Shown here: piece after piece, positions 16,438-24,427 of the stretch
Layout: the number at the start of each line of letters is the position of its first letter
How positions within the stretch are numbered: the stretch's first letter is position 1
DNA from: Levilinea sp.
GTDB lineage: Bacteria; Chloroflexota; Anaerolineae; Anaerolineales; Anaerolineaceae
Direction: 5' to 3'
Length of the DNA: 35,257 bases
Assembly: GCA_029975215.1 (NCBI GenBank)
Contig: JARKPO010000064.1
Coordinates: 75,536-110,792 of the forward strand
Program-made: the position numbers and the translations under genes
The notes under the pieces: model-generated
The model's input: the letters and a program-made list of their open reading frames with translations, nothing else
Database searches by the model: none
Told to the model about the DNA's origin: nothing

Positions 16438-16890
16438 TTATCCTTCAATCTCCCGAATGGCATCTTCGGGCATCACGCCGGAATACAGCACCTTCATGAA
16501 TCCCCCAAAGTAACGGTCCACCGAATACACATTGGCATACACCATGTGGTGGATCAGGCCTTCCGTCAGGGTTTCATTTTCGACATCAATGCTGGTCTTG
16601 TAGCGGATTTCACCGTCGGAGAAATCCAGCTCAAAATTGCCAATCACCATGCCGTAATTGGCGCGGGTGATGAACTCGGCCACCGAGAAACGCTTATCTT
16701 CGGGGGCCTTTAACGGCAGCACAGAATAGAACACAAACTGCTCTTGCTGCTCGCGTTCCTGCGCAAAACAGGTCCACTGGCCGTTCTTTCCGTTGAAACC
16801 GGTGCGCAGCACAGGCCGCCCCTCCAGCGGGGTGTACGGCCAATCATCGCTCTTAAAGAAATTTTCCACTGCAGTCAGAATTCTGCCCAT
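16438..16890 (-). CDS. YbjN-family protein
   Basis: 150 residues starting MGRILTAVENFFKSDDWPY. Three closely spaced ATGs exist (16902, 16893, 16890). The last is favoured because GGAGGG lies 4 nt before it. The pattern of an N-terminal helix with DDWPY, then beta strands (WTCFAQERE, FVFYSVLPLKAP), FITRANYG, IGNFELDFSDGEIRYKTSID and a helical end is that of YbjN / sensory-transduction-regulator-like proteins. These resemble type III secretion chaperone folds and have no agreed enzymatic role. No signal peptide is present, so it is cytoplasmic. Its link to the lipoprotein downstream is by position only. Confidence 0.75.
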   Translation of the reverse strand: MGRILTAVENFFKSDDWPYTPLEGRPVLRTGFNGKNGQWTCFAQEREQQEQFVFYSVLPLKAPEDKRFSVAEFITRANYGMVIGNFELDFSDGEIRYKTSIDVENETLTEGLIHHMVYANVYSVDRYFGGFMKVLYSGVMPEDAIREIEG

Positions 16891-16945
16891 CATTCCCTCC
16901 ATGAATGTTGCCGATGATTTGAACTGCCCCCCTTTTTTACCTATC

Positions 16946-16974
16946 TTATCACAAATGCACGCTTGGAAAAGCAA
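16946..16974 (-). promoter_or_regulatory. Candidate promoter for the YbjN-family gene
   Basis: On the minus strand, TTGCTT (16974-16969) and TGATAA (16951-16946) are 17 bp apart. The -10 match is partial, so this is a tentative call. Confidence 0.35.
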
Positions 16975-17007
16975 TTTGCACCCACGAAAAAATCCCGTCC
17001 CGCGCGG

Positions 17008-17532
17008 TCATTTTCTGCGCCGCACCTCCACCCGCCGCAGCGGACTGCGCCCCGGACGGCATAAGCCCAGTTCGACCGCCCGCAGCAGCAGCTCTGCCCG
17101 CGTGGCCGTGCCCAGGGCCTGCTTCATCTCCGCCAGGTAATTTTCCACCGTACGCGGTGAAATACGCAGTCGGGCAGCGATCTGGCGCGTGGTCAGACCT
17201 TCGGCCACCAGCTGCAGCACCTGCTGACCGCGCGGGCGCAAAATCACCGGCGGCGCCCAGGTGCCCACCGCCTTACTGTCCTCGCCGCGCGGCCCAATCG
17301 CCACCATCACCCGCCGGCCCTGGCGCATGGCCCGCACCTGAAAATCCTCCCAGCCCGCCGTGTGCGCCGCCCAGCCCGCCAAAGGCTCTGGAAGCTGCCA
17401 GCGCCCGGCCTGAATATCGGCCAGCACCTCTTCCGGCGGCTGCAAAGAAGTTAGCACCAAAAAATCCTGCTCATCCACCAGGATGAAGAGCTGCGTCCGG
17501 CCCTCACCCCCGCCGTTTGCATCCACGTTCAT
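17008..17532 (-). CDS. LuxR-type (GerE) transcriptional regulator
   Basis: 174 residues from ATG 17532, with GGAGG 4 nt upstream; a longer frame to 17574 lacks a ribosome site. The C-terminal third (about residues 103-160) is a LuxR/GerE helix-turn-helix: RGQQVLQLVAEGLTTRQIAARL followed by the recognition helix SPRTVENYLAEMKQ. The first 95 residues show no receiver-domain aspartate pattern and are not recognised. They contain LFILVDEQDFLVLTSL, which may be a small sensor fold. The basic tail (RRVEVRRRK) is unusual. The gene has a near-consensus promoter with a dyad at the start site, which fits autoregulation. No target is identifiable. Confidence 0.85.
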   Translation of the reverse strand: MNVDANGGGEGRTQLFILVDEQDFLVLTSLQPPEEVLADIQAGRWQLPEPLAGWAAHTAGWEDFQVRAMRQGRRVMVAIGPRGEDSKAVGTWAPPVILRPRGQQVLQLVAEGLTTRQIAARLRISPRTVENYLAEMKQALGTATRAELLLRAVELGLCRPGRSPLRRVEVRRRK

Positions 17533-17587
17533 GGCCCTCCGCTTTGTCCAGTCCCGTCGGTTTTCCCACCGCATCGGGGAGTTAATA

Positions 17588-17607
17588 AATAGAACTTAAT
17601 TTCTATT
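17588..17607 (-). promoter_or_regulatory. Dyad at the LuxR-type gene's start site, possible operator
   Basis: Perfect 7-bp inverted repeat AATAGAA / TTCTATT with a 6-bp spacer, immediately downstream of the -10 element and covering the expected transcription start. LuxR-type dimers bind such dyads. Autoregulation is an inference. Confidence 0.4.
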
Positions 17608-17636
17608 ATTATCTTCCTTTTTCAGGCCCCTGTCAA
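17608..17636 (-). promoter_or_regulatory. Strong promoter for the LuxR-type regulator
   Basis: TTGACA (17636-17631), 17 bp, GATAAT (17613-17608) on the minus strand: 11 of 12 consensus positions with ideal spacing. Confidence 0.8.
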
Positions 17637-17663
17637 CCCGTCAAATGCCGCGCCTCGCCCCCG

Positions 17664-17694
17664 AAAAAAACCGCCCCGGAAGCCTCCGGAGCGG
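17664..17694 (-). terminator. Intrinsic terminator of the M48 protease gene
   Basis: Ten-position inverted repeat (17671-17680 with 17685-17694, one mismatch) and a 4-nt loop, followed on the minus strand by seven T residues (plus-strand A-run 17664-17670). It begins about 30 nt beyond the stop codon. Confidence 0.85.
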
Positions 17695-17724
17695 GTCATC
17701 ATCGGTATATCCTCTGCGCGCGGG

Positions 17725-18534
17725 TCACACGCCCTGGTTTTGGGCCTCGATCTGCGCCAGCAGCCGCTGGTACTGCGGATCGGCCGCGTATTTTCGGATC
17801 TGATCAATGCGCTTGACCAGCATGGGGTGGGTGGACAGCGACTCGCTCAGCACGTGCAACGGAGAGTCGTCCTCCGCCTCAATCACCTGCAAGGCTCGAT
17901 CCATCTCCGCCTGCGAGGAAATTCCGCCCGTCACCAGCTTAACCAGGGCCGAGACGGCCTTTTCCGGCTTACCGCAGGCCAGCATACCCGCCCGATCCGC
18001 CGAAAATTCGCAGGCGCGGTTCCACCAGCGGAAAGCCAGGGTCACCACCACCGCCGCCCCAAAGGGCAGCGGCACCCCGGCCATGCCGCCCAACAGGGTG
18101 TTCAGCCAGGCGTGCCCCAGGCCCACATGCCCCAGCTCGTGGCCTACGATGAAGCGCAGTTCGTCCGCATCCATCACCCGCAGCAAAGGCTGAAACAGCA
18201 CCACCACCTGCGGGCTGGAAAATCCGAAGGTGTAAGCATTCAGCGCCCGCTGCGGCGCCACAAAGGTCTGCACCGGCCCGGTGCGCAGCCGCCGGCGGCA
18301 GCCTTCCACCAGGCGAGCCAGCTGCGGGGCGTTTTCCATGCCCACCAGGGTGGCCTGCTGCAAAAGCGACTGATGGTGCGAGCGGTTCATGTAGTACGCC
18401 AGCACCACCATCACCCCCACCAACAGGGGCACCAGGCACACGGTTAACCCGGCGGTCAACACAAGCACCCCAAACAGCCCACCCAGGGTGAGCATCAAGA
18501 TGATTTCTTCATTTGGATATCGGTAGCTGGTCAT
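17725..18534 (-). CDS. M48-family membrane zinc metalloprotease (HtpX/Ste24-like)
   Basis: 269 residues. Two N-terminal membrane helices (about 11-47) precede the peptidase domain. The zinc site is HELGH at 132-136, with the third ligand Glu176 in CEFSADR. AYTFGFSSPQVVVLFQPLL just before it is typical of M48 enzymes. Members degrade misfolded membrane proteins or process small proteins at the membrane. It is shorter than HtpX (about 285-290) but complete. The ATG at 18534 lies only 6 nt beyond a TATAAT, so transcription probably starts at or next to the start codon. The longer frame to 18582 would begin upstream of that promoter. Confidence 0.88.
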   Translation of the reverse strand: MTSYRYPNEEIILMLTLGGLFGVLVLTAGLTVCLVPLLVGVMVVLAYYMNRSHHQSLLQQATLVGMENAPQLARLVEGCRRRLRTGPVQTFVAPQRALNAYTFGFSSPQVVVLFQPLLRVMDADELRFIVGHELGHVGLGHAWLNTLLGGMAGVPLPFGAAVVVTLAFRWWNRACEFSADRAGMLACGKPEKAVSALVKLVTGGISSQAEMDRALQVIEAEDDSPLHVLSESLSTHPMLVKRIDQIRKYAADPQYQRLLAQIEAQNQGV

Positions 18535-18540
18535 GCTTCC

Positions 18541-18567
18541 ATTATACACATATATACCTATGCACAA
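18541..18567 (-). promoter_or_regulatory. Promoter of the M48 gene, possibly giving a leaderless mRNA
   Basis: Minus strand: TTGTGC (18567-18562), 15 bp, TATAAT (18546-18541). The A of the start codon is 7 bases past the -10 hexamer, where transcription would begin. The spacer is shorter than ideal, but the -10 is perfect. Confidence 0.55.
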
Positions 18568-18582
18568 CTCCCCCTGCTTCAT

Positions 18583-18617
18583 AAGAAAGGCGCGCTCCCA
18601 AAAGCGAGCGCGCCTTT
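18583..18617 (-). terminator. Intrinsic terminator of the pyr operon
   Basis: AAAGGCGCGCTC (18586-18597) pairs with GAGCGCGCCTTT (18606-18617), 12 bp with an 8-nt loop. On the minus strand TTTCTT follows. It begins 21 nt after the pyrFE stop, and the plus strand also shows a T-rich tail, so it may work both ways. Confidence 0.85.
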
Positions 18618-18637
18618 TTTCTTTTCATCGTTCTGCC

Positions 18638-20071
18638 TTACGGCTTTTGCGCCAAAAACTCGCGCGTCTCGCGGATCTTCTCCGCCGGAATGCGCTCCGT
18701 TTTTTCCCAATAGTCCAGCAGGCCGCTCAGGGTCAGCACCGCATGCAGGCGGATGCCCGCCTCGGCCAGGGCCTCACCCGCGCCCGATTGGCGGTCCACC
18801 AGCACGACCACATCTTCCACCCGCAGGCCCGCCGCGGTCAGCTTCTCAATCGCCTCGAACTTGCTGCCGCCCGTGGTGGCCAGGTCGTCAATCACCACCA
18901 CCTTTTCGCCCGGCTCGTAAATACCTTCGATCTCGGCCTTGGTGCCGTAGGACTTGACTTCCTTGCGCGGGTACAGCATTGGCCAGCCGGACTGCAGGCT
19001 CACCGCCGTGGCGATGGGCAGAGCCGCGTAAGGCAGAGCCGCCAGGCGGTCAAATTCCAGCCCGTGCAGCAGGCTGAGATAAGCCTTGCTGACCTCGGCC
19101 AGCAGCCCCGGGTGGCTGACCAATTGGCGCAGGTCCAGATACACCGGCGACACCAGGCCCGATTTCAACGTGAAGGTGCCGAAGCGCACGCAGCCCGCCT
19201 GCAGCAGCCCTTCAGCCAGGGCCGCCGTCACCCGCTCCTGCGGGCTGACCGGCGCGTCTGTGCTGGCCTGCACCTGCTGGCGCGCCGCCGACATGGCCGC
19301 CCGCAGATCCAAAGCCGCCTGCCGGGGATCCGCCGCGCGGGAAATGGCCCGTGAAACCGGAACCAGCATGCCCAGCCCGTCGGCGCGCAGCCCCGCCGTC
19401 AAAGCAGCCGTCAAATCGCCGCCCTGCGCGCCCACACCCGGCGCCAGGATCCACAGATCCGGCGCAAGCCGCCGCACGCGCCGCAGCGCATCGGGGTGCG
19501 TGGCCCCCACCACTACCCCCAGATTGTTGTGCTCGTTCCATTCCTGAGCCAGCAGCGCCACTTTTTCATACACCAGCAGTGGCCGCCCCTGATCCATCAG
19601 GCTCAAATCCTGCAAATCCATCGAGCCCGGGTTCGAGGTCTTGCACAGCAACAGCACGCCCTTGGCGGGGTCTGTCAAAAAGGGCGTCAGCGAGTCGTAG
19701 CCCAAATAGGGGCTGAGGGTGATCGCGTCCGCGCCCAGGGCCTCAAAGGCCGCCCGTGCGTAGGCTTCCGCCGTAGAAGAAATATCCCCGCGCTTGGCGT
19801 CCAAAATGACCGGAATTTCATCCGGGATGGCATCCACCACATCCTTCAGCGCCTGCCAGCCCTCAGCCCCATAGGCTTCAAAAAAGGCCGCGTTGGGTTT
19901 GTAAGCCACCGCCACATCCAGGGTGGCTTCAATCAGCCGCAGGCAAAATTCCCGTGCCGCCGCCGCGCTCGCCTCGGGCAAATCCGCAGGGTGCGGATCC
20001 AGCCCCACACACAGCAGCGAATCGATCTGCTGCGCGCGCCGCTTGATCCGGTAAAAGAAGCCTTCGCTCAT
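18638..20071 (-). CDS. pyrFE: Bifunctional OMP decarboxylase / orotate phosphoribosyltransferase (PyrF-PyrE fusion)
   Basis: 477 residues carrying the last two steps of UMP synthesis. Residues 1-265 are a type-2 PyrF: VGLDPHP near the start, [13 protein letters not shown], catalytic DAKRGD at 91-96, KTSNPGS, and [11 protein letters not shown] for the phosphate end. A linker of about 15 residues joins this to PyrE (about 278-477), with [36 protein letters not shown] and the PRPP loop [12 protein letters not shown] at 392-403. All key residues of both halves are present. The order, decarboxylase first, is the reverse of animal UMP synthase and matches the order described for kinetoplastid and some cyanobacterial fusions. 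It is the last gene of pyrC-pyrB-pyrFE, 6 nt after pyrB, and ends before a strong terminator. Confidence 0.95.
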   Translation of the reverse strand: MSEGFFYRIKRRAQQIDSLLCVGLDPHPADLPEASAAAAREFCLRLIEATLDVAVAYKPNAAFFEAYGAEGWQALKDVVDAIPDEIPVILDAKRGDISSTAEAYARAAFEALGADAITLSPYLGYDSLTPFLTDPAKGVLLLCKTSNPGSMDLQDLSLMDQGRPLLVYEKVALLAQEWNEHNNLGVVVGATHPDALRRVRRLAPDLWILAPGVGAQGGDLTAALTAGLRADGLGMLVPVSRAISRAADPRQAALDLRAAMSAARQQVQASTDAPVSPQERVTAALAEGLLQAGCVRFGTFTLKSGLVSPVYLDLRQLVSHPGLLAEVSKAYLSLLHGLEFDRLAALPYAALPIATAVSLQSGWPMLYPRKEVKSYGTKAEIEGIYEPGEKVVVIDDLATTGGSKFEAIEKLTAAGLRVEDVVVLVDRQSGAGEALAEAGIRLHAVLTLSGLLDYWEKTERIPAEKIRETREFLAQKP

Positions 20072-20077
20072 GTATCC

Positions 20078-21070
20078 CTACGCCTTTCCTAGCACCATGG
20101 CTAGCAGAGCCATGCGCACATACAAACCGTATTCCACCTGACGGAAGTATGCCGCGCGCGGATCCGTATCTACCTCAATGGCAATCTCCCCTACCCGCGG
20201 CAGGGGATGCATGACGATCATTTCATCTTTCGCCAGTTTCATCGTTTCTGGGGTAATCACATACGCGCCCTTGATGGCTTCGTAATCGTCCGGGTTGGCG
20301 AAACGTTCTTTTTGGATGCGGGTCACATACAGCACATCCGTCTCCGCCAGCACCTCTTCCAAATGGGGGGTCTCTTTTTGCGGGACACCCGTCTCGGCGA
20401 TCTCAGCCACAATCTCTTCCGGCATGCGCTGGCTGGGCGGGGCCACATAATTCAGTTTGACGTTGAAGAGGGTCAGCAGGCGGGAGAGAGAATGCACCGT
20501 GCGGCCAAATTTCAGGTCGCCCAGCATGGTCACAGTCAGCCCGTCCAGCCGTTTCATCTCTTCCAGCACCGTAAAGAGGTCCAACAGCGCCTGGGTGGGG
20601 TGCTCGCCCACGCCGTCGCCAGCGTTGATGATGGGCTTGCTGGCATACTGCGCAGCCAGGGCGGCCGAGCCCACCTCGGGGTGGCGCAGCACAATCACAT
20701 CCGCGTAGGCTTCCAGGGTGCGCACCGTGTCCGGCAGGGACTCGCCTTTGGACACCGAGGAGTAGCGCACCTCATTGATGGGGATCACGCTGCCCCCCAG
20801 GCGCTCCATGGCCGCCGTGAAGGAGGCTGAGGTACGCGTGGACGGTTCGTAGAAGAGGTTCGCCAGGATCTTGCCCTTGAGCAGATCAAAGGTGCCGACC
20901 CGCCGCACCATTTCTGACATTTCATGCGCCACTCCGAAGATATACTCCAGGTCGCCGCGGTTGAACTGTTTCACCGAGAGGATGTCGCGTCCATACAAAG
21001 GCGCGTTCTGGTGATCGCCGAACGGAAGGTGGGGGCTGTGCTGCCGGATGGGGGGGACATGGGATGCCAT
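20078..21070 (-). CDS. pyrB: Aspartate carbamoyltransferase catalytic chain
   Basis: 330 residues from ATG 21070, with AGGAG 8-9 nt upstream; a longer frame to 21094 is unsupported. The carbamoyl-phosphate loop is [11 protein letters not shown] (STRTS at 77-81). [12 protein letters not shown] is the 80s-loop equivalent, with [20 protein letters not shown] and [10 protein letters not shown] further on. An N-terminal extension of about 25 residues makes it slightly longer than the E. coli chain. No pyrI regulatory chain is present in the operon, so any allosteric control must come from elsewhere or be absent. It condenses carbamoyl phosphate and aspartate, feeding the dihydroorotase encoded just upstream. 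Confidence 0.95.
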   Translation of the reverse strand: MASHVPPIRQHSPHLPFGDHQNAPLYGRDILSVKQFNRGDLEYIFGVAHEMSEMVRRVGTFDLLKGKILANLFYEPSTRTSASFTAAMERLGGSVIPINEVRYSSVSKGESLPDTVRTLEAYADVIVLRHPEVGSAALAAQYASKPIINAGDGVGEHPTQALLDLFTVLEEMKRLDGLTVTMLGDLKFGRTVHSLSRLLTLFNVKLNYVAPPSQRMPEEIVAEIAETGVPQKETPHLEEVLAETDVLYVTRIQKERFANPDDYEAIKGAYVITPETMKLAKDEMIVMHPLPRVGEIAIEVDTDPRAAYFRQVEYGLYVRMALLAMVLGKA

Positions 21071-21124
21071 TTTTTCTCTCCTGACTTGACTCAAAATTTT
21101 TTGATAGTGAACAAAAACGTCTCT

Positions 21125-22174
21125 TTACAGCCGCACATTGCGGCCGCTGCCAACTTTTGCCAAAACCTGCCCGTCGCGCACCACTTCCTGTCCGCGCAGG
21201 GTCACGCTGCGCACCCGTCCGCGCAGTTTCCAGCCCTCAAAGGGCGTCCAGCCGCAGCGCGAGTACATCTCGGCGGCGCGCACCTCCCAGGCGGCGTCCA
21301 AATCCACCTCCACCCAGGTCTCAGGCTGCTCCGGCAGGTGAAAAATGCGCCGCGGGGCGGTCGCGTAGCGCTGGATGATATCCTCCAGGCTCAGGCGTCC
21401 TTCCGTCACGGCGTTCAGGAACAGCGGCAGGGCCGTTTCCAGCCCGGGGAAGCCCGGCGGCGGGTTTTCGCCGTCTTTCTCGGCCAGGGTATGCGGGGCG
21501 TGATCAGTGGCAAAGCAGTCAATCACATCCAGGTTTTGCCACAAGGCTTCCACATCGCGCCGCCGCGCCAGATGCGGCCGCACCTCGCTGCGCCCTGCGC
21601 CGATGTCCGCCGCGTCTTCTTCACACAAGAACAGATGGTGGGGGGCCACCTCACAGGTCACCTTCACCCCGCTCTGCTTGGCCATGCGGATGACCTCAAT
21701 CTCTTCACGGGTGGACACATGGCACAAATGCACCGGCCGGTCAGCCAGCGAAGCCAGCAAAATAGCCGCCGCCAGGCTGCGTCCCTCGGCATGCACCGCC
21801 ACGGGAACCTGCGTCGGCCAGGCCGAAAAATGCCGCACCCACAAATCCATCTCATCCAGGCGCAGCGGGCCGTAAGTCTGATCCAGATACATCTTCACCC
21901 CGGCGATGCGCTCGGCCAGCCCAGCCACATTTGGCACCACCGGCCCCGCCCCCAGGTACTGCCCGTAATCACAGCGGGCCTTGCTGGCCGCCGCGGCCAG
22001 GGCCTCATCCAGCGTCTGGCGGTCGGTCACCGCCGGGCGCGTGTTCGGCATGCCCAACACCATCGTCACCCCGCCCGCCAGGGCCGCCGCCGTGCCGCTG
22101 TCCCAATCTTCCTTGTGTGTTCCGCCAGGTTCGCGCATATGCACATGAACATCCACCAGCCCAGGTAAGCGCAT
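21125..22174 (-). CDS. pyrC: Dihydroorotase, CAD-like type
   Basis: 349 residues; AAAGGAG lies 9 nt before ATG 22174. Metal ligands are H10 and H12 (DVHVHMREPG), the carboxylated lysine K94 (GVKMYLDQTYG), H128 (VHAEGR), H152 (LCHVS) and D224 (ATDHAPHT). The protein begins almost at the first metal motif and lacks the N-terminal strand region of the usual bacterial PyrC. From memory it tracks the dihydroorotase domain of animal CAD closely: LPG-DVHVH-REPGGTHKED, CEVAPHHLFL, PPPGFPGLET, PRRIFHLP, WTPFEG. It closes carbamoyl aspartate to dihydroorotate. It is the first gene of the operon and is preceded by an attenuator-like leader. 54 nt separate it from pyrB. Confidence 0.93.
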   Translation of the reverse strand: MRLPGLVDVHVHMREPGGTHKEDWDSGTAAALAGGVTMVLGMPNTRPAVTDRQTLDEALAAAASKARCDYGQYLGAGPVVPNVAGLAERIAGVKMYLDQTYGPLRLDEMDLWVRHFSAWPTQVPVAVHAEGRSLAAAILLASLADRPVHLCHVSTREEIEVIRMAKQSGVKVTCEVAPHHLFLCEEDAADIGAGRSEVRPHLARRRDVEALWQNLDVIDCFATDHAPHTLAEKDGENPPPGFPGLETALPLFLNAVTEGRLSLEDIIQRYATAPRRIFHLPEQPETWVEVDLDAAWEVRAAEMYSRCGWTPFEGWKLRGRVRSVTLRGQEVVRDGQVLAKVGSGRNVRL

Positions 22175-22200
22175 TTTGTTTTGCTCCTTTGTTCACACAC

Positions 22201-22232
22201 AAAAAAAGAGAGCCAAAAGATTGGCTCTCTTT
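22201..22232 (-). terminator. Leader terminator upstream of pyrC, candidate attenuator
   Basis: AGAGAGCCA (22207-22215) pairs with TGGCTCTCT (22222-22230), 9 bp extendable to 11, with a 6-nt loop. On the minus strand it ends in a run of T residues. It sits between the pyr promoter and the pyrC ribosome site, about 30 nt before the start codon. No minus-strand gene lies upstream for it to end, so a regulatory role in the leader is the simplest reading. Confidence 0.75.
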
Positions 22233-22309
22233 CAATCAATCGATTCTTCGCCCAACGGCGCGGGGCGCCCGGGCAGAAAGATCCAACGTGGTACAAGACA
22301 GGATTTCAT
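22232..22309 (-). CDS. Possible 25-residue pyr leader peptide
   Basis: ATG at 22309 opens 25 codons (MKSCLVPRWIFLPGRP, then APLGEESID) ending with TGA at 22234-22232, which abuts the 5' arm of the terminator hairpin. The ATG is 9 bases beyond the -10 hexamer, so it would be at or very near the transcript's 5' end and be translated without a leader. A ribosome close behind RNA polymerase would cover the hairpin, as in the E. coli pyrBI and pyrE attenuators. A 25-codon open frame can arise by chance, so this is tentative. Confidence 0.35.
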   Translation of the reverse strand: MKSCLVPRWIFLPGRPAPLGEESID

Positions 22310-22317
22310 CGCACCGA

Positions 22318-22345
22318 ATTCTATACCAGTTTCCAGATCTGTCAA
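22318..22345 (-). promoter_or_regulatory. Promoter of the pyr operon
   Basis: Minus strand: perfect TTGACA (22345-22340), 16 bp, TAGAAT (22323-22318). The predicted start is near 22311, giving a leader of about 137 nt before pyrC. Confidence 0.75.
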
Positions 22346-22448
22346 GGGATTCCCTCCCATCAATTTCTTTCCCGCCAGCGCCGCGCCCATTTTTCTGCCC
22401 GTTGGGTTATACTAGCCCTAGCAAGCCTTCACCTAAGGAGATTACACA

Positions 22449-23273
22449 ATGAAATTGCTAATCGCTGTGGACATGGAAGGGATCACCGGCGTCACCAATT
22501 GGGATCACGTCACCCCCTCCCATCCAGAATATCAACGCATGCGCCGCCTGATGACCGCGGATGTCAACGCCGCCATTGCCGGGGCGCTGGATGCAGGTGT
22601 CGAAGACATCATCGTCTCCGACGGCCACTGGGACGGCCAAAATATCCTCATCGAAGAGCTGGATCCGCGCGCCCGCATTAACGCCGGCAACCTGGCCCCC
22701 TACTCGATGGTCTCCGGGATCGAAACCGGCGTCAACGCCGCCTTCTTCATCGGCTATCACGCCCGCGCCGGCGCATCCCCCGCCATTCTGGACCACACCT
22801 GGTCCTCTGTCCGCGTGGCCAACCTGTGGCTCAACGGGCGCATCACCGGTGAAACCGGCCTGAACGCCGCCGTCTGCGGTCATTTTGGCGCCCCCGTACT
22901 GCTGGTCAGTGGCGATCAAACCGTGGCTGCCGAAGCCCTGGAATGGATCCCGCAGATCACCACCGTGGAAGTGAAACGCGCCACCAGCCGCCACTCGGCC
23001 GAATGTCTGGCCCCCGCAGCCTCACAGCCCAAAATCCGCGAAGCCGCCGCCCACGCCGTGCGCAAGTTCACCGCCGGGCAAGGCCCCGCGCCGCTGCGCC
23101 TGGCCTCCCCAGTCACCGTCACCCTGGAGTTCTTCACCTCAGCTATGACCGACGCAGCCTCTGTTCTGCCGGGAGCCAAACGTCTGGACGGGCGCAAGCT
23201 GGAAGTGCAGTGCGCCGACATGGACGAGGCCTATCGTTCCTTCCGCGCCATGGTGCGCATGGCCGCGGTCTAA
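22449..23273 (+). CDS. M55-family D-aminopeptidase (DppA-like)
   Basis: 274 residues; AAGGAG at 22434-22439 supports ATG 22449. The zinc ligands of B. subtilis DppA are matched almost residue for residue: D8 and E10 in VDMEG, H60 in SDGHWDG, H104 in GYHA, and E135 in GETGLNAA. These enzymes cleave N-terminal D-amino acids from peptides, probably in recycling of cell-wall fragments, and form cytoplasmic decamers. There is no signal peptide. A TATACT at 22408-22413 could be its -10, though the -35 is poor. It is divergent from the pyr operon and followed after 13 nt by the YbjQ-family gene, so the two are probably cotranscribed. Confidence 0.9.
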   Translation: MKLLIAVDMEGITGVTNWDHVTPSHPEYQRMRRLMTADVNAAIAGALDAGVEDIIVSDGHWDGQNILIEELDPRARINAGNLAPYSMVSGIETGVNAAFFIGYHARAGASPAILDHTWSSVRVANLWLNGRITGETGLNAAVCGHFGAPVLLVSGDQTVAAEALEWIPQITTVEVKRATSRHSAECLAPAASQPKIREAAAHAVRKFTAGQGPAPLRLASPVTVTLEFFTSAMTDAASVLPGAKRLDGRKLEVQCADMDEAYRSFRAMVRMAAV

Positions 23274-23286
23274 CTGGAGGAATCTC

Positions 23287-23604
23287 ATGCTGCTCACCAC
23301 CACCCCCGTTTTGGAAGGCAAACGCATCACCCGTTATCTGGGCATCGTCACGGGCGAAACCATCCTGGGCGCCAACATCATCCGCGATTTTATGGCTGGC
23401 ATCACCGACATCGTCGGCGGGCGCTCCGCCGCCTATGAAGAGGAACTGCGCCGCGCCAAAGACACCGCCCTGGCCGAAATGGCCGAAGCCGGCCGCCGCC
23501 TGGGTGCCAACGCCGTTATCGGCGTAGACCTGGATTACGAGACCATCGGCCAATCCATGCTGATGGTCACCGCCAGCGGCACAGCCGTGGTTTACGAGGA
23601 CTAA
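23287..23604 (+). CDS. YbjQ-family (UPF0145, heavy-metal-binding-like) protein
   Basis: 105 residues, the usual length of the family. GGAGG at 23276-23280 precedes ATG 23287. The family signature runs throughout: an N-terminal strand, [53 protein letters not shown] and a final TASGTAVV strand. YbjQ proteins form small pentameric or decameric barrels. Their role is not established despite the heavy-metal-binding name. It follows the DppA-like gene by 13 nt. Confidence 0.9.
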   Translation: MLLTTTPVLEGKRITRYLGIVTGETILGANIIRDFMAGITDIVGGRSAAYEEELRRAKDTALAEMAEAGRRLGANAVIGVDLDYETIGQSMLMVTASGTAVVYED

Positions 23605-23705
23605 ACCTCACGCGGGGCGGTGGTCTGCGTGAACCTGCCGCCCCGCTCGTCACTTTTTCCACTGCCCAGCATCCAACCGTTAACCCTCACCTTTCGGAGT
23701 CTGAC

Positions 23706-24266
23706 ATGCCCGCCAAACCCACAGTCCCCCCTGCCAGCCGCCGCGCCCCGCGCGAGCTTTTCTTTTGGGCGGCCGTGCTCATCGGCTTTGTGCTTGTGGC
23801 GATTGGCCTGTCCCTCCTCCCTGCCGCCGATGCCGCCAGCGGCCCGGCCCGCGTGGGCAAACGCCTGGCTGATTTCAGCCTGCAAACCCTCGACGGCCGC
23901 ACCGTGCAGCTCTCCGATTACCGCGGCCACACCGTGCTGATCAACGCCTGGGCCACATGGTGCCCGCCCTGCCGCCGTGAAATGCCCGACCTGCACGACC
24001 TCTATCTACGCTATCAATCCAGCGGCGTGGAGCTGCTGGCTCTCAACGCAGGCGAATCCCCCGATCTGGTGCAGGAGTACATCCAGCAAAGCGGCTTCAC
24101 CTTCCCCGTACTGCTCGACCCCGGCACCAAGGTGTTAAACCAGCTGGGCATCCACGATTACCCAACCACCCTTCTGGTGGATCCCCAGGGCGTGGTGCAG
24201 GTGCTGCATATCGGCCTGCTCACCCCCGCGGCCATAGACACCGAACTGGTTCCGTATCTGCCCTAA
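23706..24266 (+). CDS. TlpA/ResA-like membrane-anchored thioredoxin
   Basis: 186 residues. An N-terminal membrane helix (about 18-40) is followed by a thioredoxin fold of the AhpC/TSA-TlpA class: VGKRLADFSLQTLDG, the active site WCPPC (C86 and C89) in INAWATWCPPCRREMP, and the cis-proline in HDYPTTLLVDPQG. The domain lies outside the cytoplasmic membrane, where such proteins reduce disulphides, often apocytochrome c before haem attachment. That role would suit a cell with the multihaem cytochromes at the start of the window, but the link is only by genome. GGAG at 23696-23699 serves as the ribosome site. Confidence 0.9.
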   Translation: MPAKPTVPPASRRAPRELFFWAAVLIGFVLVAIGLSLLPAADAASGPARVGKRLADFSLQTLDGRTVQLSDYRGHTVLINAWATWCPPCRREMPDLHDLYLRYQSSGVELLALNAGESPDLVQEYIQQSGFTFPVLLDPGTKVLNQLGIHDYPTTLLVDPQGVVQVLHIGLLTPAAIDTELVPYLP

Positions 24267-24366
24267 CCACTGCTATCCCTCCGCGTGCGTCCACCGGCAA
24301 CCTTCTGAATCGGAAAACAAAGCGGGGTCAACAGGCCATCTCTCCTGTGGGTTGGCCTTCTTCCTG

Positions 24367-24372
24367 TATAAT
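24367..24372 (+). promoter_or_regulatory. Candidate -10 element for the subtilase gene
   Basis: A perfect TATAAT in the 161-nt gap before the subtilase, without a good -35 at standard spacing (TTGGCC at 24352 is too close). The subtilase ATG is 55 nt downstream. Confidence 0.35.
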
Positions 24373-24427
24373 CATAGTAGTGGAAGCACCGTCCCGCGAT
24401 TTTGATCCACCCAGGAGAATCAGCATC

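Noticed and set aside
20924..22168. 414-codon plus-strand open frame opposite pyrC/pyrB
   Set aside because: His/Gln-rich antisense of two unmistakable pyrimidine enzymes.
22201..22345. PyrR-binding RNA element in the pyr leader
   Set aside because: I looked for the PyrR loop consensus seen in Bacillus leaders and did not find it. The ribosome-coupled model fits the visible elements better.
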